This document shows positions 26,037-33,490 of a DNA stretch of 64,000 bases, one piece after another. Each line of letters begins with the position of its first letter. Positions within the stretch are counted from its first letter, which is position 1. The notes below the pieces were generated by a model. The model was given only the letters and a program-made list of their open reading frames with translations, ran no database searches and was not told where the DNA came from. Origin of the DNA: CBDCVN01 sp965223045 (lineage in GTDB: Bacteria > Deinococcota > Deinococci > Deinococcales > Trueperaceae); the NCBI GenBank assembly GCA_965223045.1, contig CBDCVN010000013.1, positions 4,588,001 to 4,652,000 of the forward strand. Reading direction: 5' to 3'. The position numbers and the translations under genes were made by a program.

Positions 26037-26340
26037 TCAAAACTCCTAAAAAACTGAAAGTGACATCCTGAAAGTATTTTTGATTAAAAGATGTCCTAGG
26101 AATTATCTTGTGCGCTTTTTTACGTGAGTATGATTACAGTAGGCTCTTACGATGTGATTCTCATAAGGCCTGCCGCAGGATCCCGAGAGATTTTAAGGGT
26201 GTATTCATATTTCTCCACATTTTTGAGCAAACTAAGAGTCAGTGTAACGATTTTAAGGTTTAAGCAGAGTTGGACACAAAGCTGGTGAAGCTGGCGAAAT
26301 TAAGTTAAAATCAGATATCATTTCACGAAACGAGGATTGA
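26037..26340. other. Gap between the SIMPL gene and eno
   Basis: About 300 bp of divergent upstream region. It should hold promoters for both genes. GAGG sits a few bases before the eno ATG. I see no RNA gene, hairpin or repeat that I would name. Confidence 0.4.
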
Positions 26341-27615
26341 ATGACAATAATCGAATCTATCAAAGCACTTACACTATTTGATTCACGTGGTAATCCAACA
26401 GTAGGTGCTAAAGTGCTACTAAGTAGCGGTGTAGAGGCAAGCGCTTTAGTACCTTCAGGTGCTTCTACAGGAGAGCACGAAGCAGTAGAACTTAGAGACA
26501 ATGATAAACGCCTTATGGGCAAAAGTGTAGATAAGGCTGTAAAGAATGTTAATGAAACAATTTCTCCGGAACTAGAAGGTTTAGATGCTTTTGATCAGCC
26601 ATTAATTGATAATCAAATGCTTGCTCTTGATGGTACCCCTAATAAAAGTAAGCTGGGTGCCAATGCCATTTTGGCAGTATCATTAGCTTGTGCTCGAGCA
26701 GTAGCAAAGACTTTAGAAATTCCCCTTTACCGTTACCTAGGTGGTGTGGGGGCTAGAACTTTACCAGTACCTATGATGAATGTTATCAATGGTGGTAATC
26801 ATGCAGACAACAAAGTGGATATGCAAGAATTCATGCTTGCCCCAGTAGGTTTTAGTAATTTCTCTGAGGCATTATATGCAGGTATAGAAACTTTTCACAA
26901 TCTTAAAAAGGTGTTGTCTAGCAAAGGTTATAATACTAATGTTGGTGATGAAGGTGGTTTTGCACCAGATCTACAATCCAATGAGCAGGCAATTGAAGTT
27001 ATTCTTGAGGCAATAGAGAAGGCTGGTTATAAGGTAGGGGAAGAGATTTACTTGGCGCTTGATCCAGCCTCGAGCGAGTTCTTTGCAGATGGAAAGTACC
27101 ATTTGAAGGCTGAAAATAAGGTTTTAAGCAGTGATGAAATGATAGCTTACTGGAAAGATTGGGTAGATAAGTACCCTGTTATTTCCATTGAAGATGGACT
27201 TGCTGAAGATGATTGGGCAGCTTGGGCTAAGCTTACTTCAGAATTAGGCGATAAGTGTCAATTAGTAGGTGATGATCTTTTTGTAACTAATGTTGCTAGA
27301 TTACAGCGTGGTATTGACGAAGGTGTTGGTAATGCCATTTTAGTAAAAGTTAATCAAATTGGCACTTTAACAGAGTCTTTAGATACTATTAATCTTGCTA
27401 AACAAGCTGGCTACCGTAATATGATTAGTCATCGTAGTGGAGAAACTGAGGATGCTTTTATAGCAGATTTGGCAGTGGCGGTGAATTCAGGGCAGATTAA
27501 GACTGGTTCAGCAAGTCGTAGTGATAGAATGGCAAAATACAACCGCTTGTTAGTTATTGAAGCAGAATTGGGTTCTTCAGCACAGTTTTTAGGCAAAAAG
27601 GCCTTTGCGCAGTAA
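26341..27615 (+). CDS. eno: Enolase
   Basis: 424 residues. It converts 2-phosphoglycerate to phosphoenolpyruvate. Marks: SGASTGEHEAVELRD (phosphate loop, about 40-54), NVINGGNHADN, SIEDGLAEDDW (metal Asp/Glu), LVGDDLFVTN, KVNQIGTLTE (catalytic Lys) and ISHRSGETED. The stop overlaps the pyk start by one base (TAATG), so eno and pyk form a glycolytic unit downstream of dnaN, as in Deinococcus. Confidence 0.97.
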   Translation: MTIIESIKALTLFDSRGNPTVGAKVLLSSGVEASALVPSGASTGEHEAVELRDNDKRLMGKSVDKAVKNVNETISPELEGLDAFDQPLIDNQMLALDGTPNKSKLGANAILAVSLACARAVAKTLEIPLYRYLGGVGARTLPVPMMNVINGGNHADNKVDMQEFMLAPVGFSNFSEALYAGIETFHNLKKVLSSKGYNTNVGDEGGFAPDLQSNEQAIEVILEAIEKAGYKVGEEIYLALDPASSEFFADGKYHLKAENKVLSSDEMIAYWKDWVDKYPVISIEDGLAEDDWAAWAKLTSELGDKCQLVGDDLFVTNVARLQRGIDEGVGNAILVKVNQIGTLTESLDTINLAKQAGYRNMISHRSGETEDAFIADLAVAVNSGQIKTGSASRSDRMAKYNRLLVIEAELGSSAQFLGKKAFAQ

Positions 27616-29039
27616 TGCTACGCCACACCAAAATTGTTGCTACTTTAGGGCCTGCTACAAACACTCCTGAAAAAATAGAGAAGCTTATCCTAGCTGGTGT
27701 AAATGTTTTTAGACTTAACTTTTCTCATGGTGAACAACATCACCACAAAGAAAACCTTACTAATGTTCGCAAAATTAGTAAAAAATTAGGTTATCCGATA
27801 GCTATCCTGCAAGATTTGCAAGGTCCTAAAATTCGCACAGCTGTTTTTGCTGAAGGTCAAATAAACTTAGAAGCGGGAAAGCCTTTTAAACTTACCTGCG
27901 CTGATAGTAGCCTCGGTGATGTAAGCCGAGTAGGTGTAACTTATAATAATTTATACCAAGACGTTAGCGTAGGGGATGATCTTTTGCTTGATGATGGTCG
28001 CCTAAGGCTTCAGGTTACCAATGTTGATAAAAATGAGCAAGTAATTTTCACAGAGGTAATTTTAGGAGGAGTACTTTCTAACAACAAGGGTATTAATATT
28101 CCCAATGCAGATTTAAGTATTCCTGCACTTACTGATAAAGATTTGTCAGATTTAGAGTATGGTGTCAGGTTAGGAGTAGATTGGGTAGCTGTTAGTTTTG
28201 TGCGCAACCGTGAGGATGTGCTTTTGGCTCGAGAACACCTAGAAAGGGCTAATTCTAAAGCAAAGCTTATGGCAAAGATTGAAAAGCCTAGTGCTGTAGA
28301 CCGATTTGATGAAATTTTAGCTGAGATAGATGGTGTTATGGTGGCACGTGGCGATTTGGGAGTAGAATTGCCTCCGGAAAAAGTCCCACCTATTCAAAAG
28401 AGCCTTATTAAGGCTTGTATTCAATCAGGCAAGCCAGTTATAACTGCTACTCAGATGCTTGAGTCAATGATTGTTAGCCCTACTCCTACTAGAGCTGAAG
28501 CCAGTGATGTTGCTAATGCTATTTACGATGGTACTGATGCAGTTATGCTTTCAGGAGAAACAGCTACAGGTAAATATCCTATTGAGGCGGTAGAGATGAT
28601 GAACCGTATTGCCTTATCAGTTGAAAGTAACCTTGTGTACCCAAATAGTAAGCGTAGGCGTCCTGATAAAGCTATACAAGATGTTGTGCCCCTAGCAGCA
28701 TGTGACATGGCACACCACCTTGGTGCTAGGCTAATAGTAACTTTTACTGGTACTGGTGCTACTGCCCTGCGGGTTTCTAGCTATCGACCTTCTTCACCTG
28801 TACTAGCAGTAACTCCTAGTGAGCAAGCCTATTTTCAAATGGCTGTGTTTTGGGGAGTTATCCCAGCAATGAGTGAAAATATTAACAATACTGATGAGAT
28901 GGTCACTGTAGCTAACCAAGAAATTAAAAATGCATTTGGACCCCAAGTAAATGAGGGAGACTATTATATATCTATAGCAGGTGTTCCTTTTGGTCAGAGT
29001 GGCACTACTAACCTTTTAAGAGTAGAGCAAGTACAATGA
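27615..29039 (+). CDS. pyk: Pyruvate kinase
   Basis: 474 residues. It makes ATP and pyruvate from phosphoenolpyruvate, next to enolase in pathway and on the map. Marks: KIVATLGPATNTPEKIEKLI at the start, VFRLNFSHG, AKIEKPSAVDRFDEIL (catalytic Lys), MVARGDLGVELP and ITATQMLESMI. A C-terminal allosteric domain is present; no extra PEP-utiliser domain. It is coupled to eno (1-base overlap) and to the next gene (4-base overlap). Confidence 0.97.
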   Translation: MLRHTKIVATLGPATNTPEKIEKLILAGVNVFRLNFSHGEQHHHKENLTNVRKISKKLGYPIAILQDLQGPKIRTAVFAEGQINLEAGKPFKLTCADSSLGDVSRVGVTYNNLYQDVSVGDDLLLDDGRLRLQVTNVDKNEQVIFTEVILGGVLSNNKGINIPNADLSIPALTDKDLSDLEYGVRLGVDWVAVSFVRNREDVLLAREHLERANSKAKLMAKIEKPSAVDRFDEILAEIDGVMVARGDLGVELPPEKVPPIQKSLIKACIQSGKPVITATQMLESMIVSPTPTRAEASDVANAIYDGTDAVMLSGETATGKYPIEAVEMMNRIALSVESNLVYPNSKRRRPDKAIQDVVPLAACDMAHHLGARLIVTFTGTGATALRVSSYRPSSPVLAVTPSEQAYFQMAVFWGVIPAMSENINNTDEMVTVANQEIKNAFGPQVNEGDYYISIAGVPFGQSGTTNLLRVEQVQ

Positions 29040-29974
29040 AAAGATATTGCTTAATTAGTTTATTTTTGCTTGGCTTCACCTTCGCACAGGATGCCTTAAA
29101 GTTGCGTTTTTACACCAATTGGTTTGCTGAAGCAGCTCACGGTGGTTTTTATGCTGCTGTTAAAGATAATTTATATGCTGAACGTGGTTTGGATGTGGAG
29201 CTTATTCAAGGCGGCCCCGGAGTTAACAGCTTGTCTCTTCTAGCTTCAGGCAAAGCTGAGATAGTTATGCTTGCTGGGGGGCAAGTAGTTTTGGCAAGGG
29301 CAGAGAGTATACCCATAGTGGCAATTTTTGCTACTTATCAAACTTCGCCTTTGGGCTTAATGTTTCATGCTGAAGAACCCATAAACGACTTTAGTGAGTT
29401 AGTGGGACGTAGCATAACAGTCTTTCCCGGCGCAACCTTTTGGTCGTTTATTGAGCATAAATATAATTTAAAAGGTAAGGTAAAGATAATTAACTACAAT
29501 GGGCAACTTGCTCAGTGGCTTAATGATAGGCAACTTGTTACTCAAAGTTATGTTACAGCAGAACCTTTCTTGGCTAAACAAGAAGGGGCTCATCCTCAGA
29601 GTCTTTTGGTTGCTGATTCAGGATTTAATCCTTATAGTGGTGTTCTAGTTACAACTGAGGAATTTTTAAATGATCATACTGAAGTGATAAATAAGTTTAT
29701 AGATGCTACCCGTGAGGGTTGGGAGCATTTCTTACTTTCTCCTCTTAATTATGTAGATTCACTTAAGGCTGATAATGATGCTATTACAACCAAAATAATT
29801 TTGTGGTCTAATGAAAAACAGCTACCACTTATCCTCAACCAAGACACTATGGTTAATGGTATTGGAAGTATGAAAGTAGAGCGTTGGCAAGAGTTGATTA
29901 GTCAACTTGAAGAAGTAAAGATGATCAAAGAAAATATTGTTAGTGGCGGAGATATTTTACCTATATCCGACTAG
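29036..29974 (+). CDS. Exported NMT1/THI5-like substrate-binding protein
   Basis: 312 residues with a signal peptide (about 1-18, ending FAQD). It fits the NMT1 family of ABC binding proteins: LRFYTNWFAEAAHGGFYAAVKDNLYAERGLDVELIQGGPGVN (about 22-63). The glycine-rich binding loop resembles ThiY/SsuA proteins, which bind pyrimidine or sulfonate compounds. No lipobox and no adjacent permease or ATPase gene. It is translationally coupled to pyk (ATGA), an unusual partner. The ligand is not decidable from sequence. Confidence 0.8.
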   Translation: MKRYCLISLFLLGFTFAQDALKLRFYTNWFAEAAHGGFYAAVKDNLYAERGLDVELIQGGPGVNSLSLLASGKAEIVMLAGGQVVLARAESIPIVAIFATYQTSPLGLMFHAEEPINDFSELVGRSITVFPGATFWSFIEHKYNLKGKVKIINYNGQLAQWLNDRQLVTQSYVTAEPFLAKQEGAHPQSLLVADSGFNPYSGVLVTTEEFLNDHTEVINKFIDATREGWEHFLLSPLNYVDSLKADNDAITTKIILWSNEKQLPLILNQDTMVNGIGSMKVERWQELISQLEEVKMIKENIVSGGDILPISD

Positions 29975-30305
29975 TAAAAGGTATTCAGCTGTTATAACTT
30001 ATAATTTCTAGTACTTTACAGTTACTTCTATGACATAGCTATGAAAAGGCTAGAAATAAAGTTCAAGGTAACAATGAACAAGACACCTAAATATAAGTAG
30101 GTTTTTCCCAAGGCTTATGGGTATGGGTTTTAATCTTTAGGAGTCTTTTTATCTTAGCTATGAAAGAAGTGTTATCAATGGGACTCTTTGTGAAAGCTAA
30201 CAGACAATGCACAGCCCACCATTTAGGATGTATACATATTGAGATGTTTTTGCAAAAAAAAATCAATAATTATTATAATGAGATTATGGGGAATTTAAAT
30301 AAATT
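29975..30305. other. Gap before the roadblock cluster
   Basis: About 330 bp, AT-rich. A short frame (30160-30345) lacks a convincing ribosome site and overlaps the next gene's start. It probably contains the promoter of the cluster; no hairpin or repeat stands out. Confidence 0.35.
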
Positions 30306-31088
30306 ATGCCTAATAATACATACAAGCACGTCCAAAATGAATTAGCTAATATGGTTTCAGCTAGGGCAGCAAGACGCGCTTTAAGAAATGCTCTTAAAGA
30401 TAAGGGGTTGACACCTGATAATGTTGATGTGGGTAATATGATCAAGGTTTTAAAGGGGCCTATTTTTAGAGAATTTCAGTTAATTTTACCCCGTGAGGGA
30501 CTAAAGAGAAATTTAAGCCAGTTAATTTCACAGCTAGAGAAATCAGATTTACCAAAGAAAAAAGTTGCTAGTGCCAAAGATAAAAATAAAACTTCACAAG
30601 CCACTGATGAAGATATTTTTAAAGATACATTACCTGAATTTTGGTTTGAGGATCCTGATGAAAAAGAGATGGAGCCCAAGGAGGAGGTGGAACCGAAAGT
30701 TGTTCCTGAAAAAAGTGAAGCTACAAATGTTAAAGAGAATGTGCCTGCTCCCATTCATTCTCCTCTTGATAAAAGTGTTTTAGAAGAAATTACTCTGCAG
30801 TTTGCCCAACTCGAGCATGTTAAGCTAGTTGCTGCTATTCGTCAAAAAGGTGAAGTAGTGATTTCTCGAGGTTCAGGGATAGACTTAGAAATGTTTTCAA
30901 GAGTAGGCCTTATAGGATTAAGGCTTTTACAAAGGGGTGGAGTTCTTCGTTCATATTACTTATCACATAGTTGTGGACAGCTCTTTTTGCTTGTTTTTGG
31001 GCAAGATATAGTTTTAGTTATGGGAACATCTGAATTAAATGTAGGAGCAGTTTTTGCAAATATGTTAGCAATTAAGGAGAATTTATGA
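30306..31088 (+). CDS. Roadblock-domain protein with a novel N-terminal helical domain (short form)
   Basis: 260 residues in three parts. The helical N-terminal domain (1-85: QNELANMVSARAARRALRNA, LKDKGLTPDNVDVGNMIKVL) is clearly related to the start of the protein at 33491. An acidic, Pro/Glu/Lys-rich linker follows (about 90-155). The C-terminal ~100 residues (158-260: LEEITLQFAQLEHVKLVAAI, then a central LFLLVFGQDIVLVMG strand pair) look like a roadblock/LC7 (MglB-like) domain. Roadblock proteins dimerise and often control small Ras-like GTPases; none is encoded here. The stop overlaps the next start (ATGA), so it is coupled to the membrane protein. Domain call by pattern only. Confidence 0.6.
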   Translation: MPNNTYKHVQNELANMVSARAARRALRNALKDKGLTPDNVDVGNMIKVLKGPIFREFQLILPREGLKRNLSQLISQLEKSDLPKKKVASAKDKNKTSQATDEDIFKDTLPEFWFEDPDEKEMEPKEEVEPKVVPEKSEATNVKENVPAPIHSPLDKSVLEEITLQFAQLEHVKLVAAIRQKGEVVISRGSGIDLEMFSRVGLIGLRLLQRGGVLRSYYLSHSCGQLFLLVFGQDIVLVMGTSELNVGAVFANMLAIKENL

Positions 31089-33103
31089 ATGGCGTAATGC
31101 GCACATTGTTACATATCACTTTAGGCATTATCTTACTTGGCCATTTCGCTTTTACACAAGAAGTAGAGCTTGAGGATACAACAAGTGAAGATGTAAAATT
31201 AAATCGCTATCATGAGATAATCGCAGTTTTAGATGAAAGTGTAAGTTTTTTTCCTACTGAACCTGAAAAAAGTAGAAGAAGCCTTGAGTTAGCTCGAGAA
31301 ACATTTGAATTTCTCTCACAAGGTGGTTTCGGTAGTAGTTCCGTAGCAAATGGTATAAATACCACCTTTGAAAATGCTCTTTCTGCTGTTACAAATCGTA
31401 GTGAGGCTGATCTAAATATACAAGTAACGGTCATAAAAGGTGGTTTACAGCGTCTTTTATATGAGGTTGCTGCTGATGAAGCGAGCGAGGGGGATTTAGA
31501 CCTTGCTAAAACATACTTTAGCGAGATTGTTAAGGCTATAGGTGGTTCAGAGGACAACATTAATCAAATAAGGGAAAGTCAAAATCCTTTGGTGTTCCAA
31601 GCAGTGCTGGATAGTGTCGCCTCACAAGATATGCAGGCTAACTTACAAGATGCTGCTGATACTTTACAAAGTGGAAATACTCCTGAAGCCTACCAAGCTA
31701 TTGCTGAAGCCTATAGCAATTACATTCTTATACAAGATTCTCCAAGAGTATCTGAAAACACTTCTACAGCCTTTTTAGGTGCTATTAATGCAGTTGTTAA
31801 TGAAGATTCTGAAGCTGCTGAGTCTTTGCAAGATCTGAATAACAATGTCAATGATTTTGTTTTAGCTACTGAAACTGATTTAGAGCAGGCTTTAACAACT
31901 TCTGAAACTCCAGAAGCTACTACTTCTGACTTAGATGATTTAGAATCTGATTCGGAAGAAGCATCCTTAGAGGAGTCAGTGCCAGAAGAATCACCTTTGC
32001 AAGTAGAAGAAACCGAGGCCTCACCTGAACCTTTAGAGGTAGAACCAGATACAGATACATCTTTACCAGAGATAGAGCCAGTTACATCCCTATCAGAAGT
32101 AGAACCAGAACCAGATATAGATATATCTTTGCCAGAAGTAGAGCCAGCTACAGAGGAGCCTGAAGATGAAGATCCCTCATCTTCTCTTTTAATTTCACCT
32201 CCTGTAGCAAATGCACCTGTACCACCTGCTCAAGGTACAGTGACGCCTCCAATTTTGACTCCGCCAGTTGCAGAGCCACTTGTTCCTGACTCTGAAACAT
32301 CTCCAGCTACTACTTCTCTTGGTGTAGGTAGTAAGCTATCTGAGGATAAATTGAATTCACTCTATGCCAAAGTTGCTCAAGCTACTGTTGCTATTGAAAC
32401 AGGAGAACAGGCAAAGGCAAAAGAATCCATAGAGGGATTTGAAGGTGAATACAAAAGTTTTTTTAGAGAGCAAGTATTATCTGAAGACCAAGAGTTTGCT
32501 GAAATTACTGATAAATTGATTAATAGCTTGAAGAAAGCTCCAGCACTGAGATTACAAGATAGTGTAGTGTTAATGGGACATGTAAGTGCTATAGAATCTT
32601 TACTGGAAGATAAGAAAACTTCAAATACACATGAAGCGATTGTCGCAACTAGCATATTTTGGATAGGCATTTTACGCCTTATTGTTATGATTGCTGTAGC
32701 TATTTTAGCTTTCGTCCCGCTTTATTTCTTGAATCTTGCTTTTGGTGGAGGCAATCGTAACTGGCAATGGGTAGGCTTTGCACTTTTTTTACTACTTTTA
32801 CCTGTTATCTATGAGGGGCTGAGTTTTTTAGGAACACTAATTGCTAATCTAACAGGTATAGAAGGCTTTAACGTGCTCTCTACCTTTTCCTTTTTCCAAA
32901 ATGTGATATCTCAACTTGTTTGGGTGATAATTACTTTAATAGCAATAATATTTGCTTCTATAGGATTATATGGTATTTGTGTTCAATTTGGCCTTCTTGG
33001 CCAAGGAAGAGATGTTGATGCAAGTGTCTTTGATAAAGACCCTAATGTAACTGTTAGTGATTTAGGTGATGATACTATAGTTGATTGGGATGAGGAGTTT
33101 TAA
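31085..33103 (+). CDS. Large exported membrane protein of the roadblock cluster
   Basis: 672 residues, no family recognised. Signal segment about 5-24 (ending AFTQE). A helical extracellular domain (about 35-280) has repeat-like stretches such as DLDLAKTYFSEIVKAI and TPEAYQAIAEAYSNYI. A Glu/Pro/Ser-rich spacer (about 285-405) carries imperfect short repeats (SLPEIEPVTSLSEVEPEPDI). A second helical segment (about 415-510) precedes three membrane helices (about 523-548, 562-586, 608-632) and an acidic cytoplasmic tail ending DDTIVDWDEEF. With its neighbours inside the cell, it could receive the roadblock proteins at the membrane. Coupled to the upstream gene. Confidence 0.6.
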   Translation: MNGVMRTLLHITLGIILLGHFAFTQEVELEDTTSEDVKLNRYHEIIAVLDESVSFFPTEPEKSRRSLELARETFEFLSQGGFGSSSVANGINTTFENALSAVTNRSEADLNIQVTVIKGGLQRLLYEVAADEASEGDLDLAKTYFSEIVKAIGGSEDNINQIRESQNPLVFQAVLDSVASQDMQANLQDAADTLQSGNTPEAYQAIAEAYSNYILIQDSPRVSENTSTAFLGAINAVVNEDSEAAESLQDLNNNVNDFVLATETDLEQALTTSETPEATTSDLDDLESDSEEASLEESVPEESPLQVEETEASPEPLEVEPDTDTSLPEIEPVTSLSEVEPEPDIDISLPEVEPATEEPEDEDPSSSLLISPPVANAPVPPAQGTVTPPILTPPVAEPLVPDSETSPATTSLGVGSKLSEDKLNSLYAKVAQATVAIETGEQAKAKESIEGFEGEYKSFFREQVLSEDQEFAEITDKLINSLKKAPALRLQDSVVLMGHVSAIESLLEDKKTSNTHEAIVATSIFWIGILRLIVMIAVAILAFVPLYFLNLAFGGGNRNWQWVGFALFLLLLPVIYEGLSFLGTLIANLTGIEGFNVLSTFSFFQNVISQLVWVIITLIAIIFASIGLYGICVQFGLLGQGRDVDASVFDKDPNVTVSDLGDDTIVDWDEEF

Positions 33104-33490
33104 AATTAGTTAATTAACATCTCAAATAGGCTTAAACTCTCTAATGTAACGAAGAGATTATCCTAAATAGATTCTGTTTTTTGCCTGATTTGAAGTAATG
33201 CTAAATCTTAGAGGAAACCAAAGTCCCTCTTTTAATTTTTAAGGGGGGCTTGTTTTGCCTTCTAGTTTAGTTTAACAAGGTTGGGAAGTAGGCTAATTTT
33301 CTGAAGGAGATTGATTAGCTATAAGATTCAAGTCGCATACAAATTAAGGTGAAATTATTATTTTGAATGACGTATTATGGCTATATTGTTAGATATATAA
33401 TATTTTAATTGGACTTAGATTTTATGTTTATGAATATCACAAAATTTTGTAGTGGAAACCTGATTAGAAGAAAATTTTTTAAGGAGCAAA
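33104..33490. other. Gap between the membrane protein and the long coiled-coil gene
   Basis: 387 bp with the hairpin at 33221-33251, then AT-rich sequence likely to hold a promoter for the coiled-coil gene. AAGGAG (33481-33486) precedes its ATG. No RNA gene seen. Confidence 0.4.
33221..33251 (+). terminator. Terminator after the membrane-protein gene
   Basis: AAGTCCCTCTT and AAGGGGGGCTT form an 11-bp stem with two G-U pairs around an AT loop, followed by GTTTTG. It lies 118 bp after the stop. The remaining gap to 33490 shows only AT-rich sequence and AAGGAG before the next ATG. Confidence 0.55.

Noticed and set aside
30160..30345. 61-codon + frame before the roadblock gene
   Set aside because: No ribosome site, and it overlaps the start of the better-supported gene in another frame.
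31210..32670. Minus-strand frames in the membrane-protein gene
   Set aside because: Shadows of the + strand coding frame; no independent start signal or domain.
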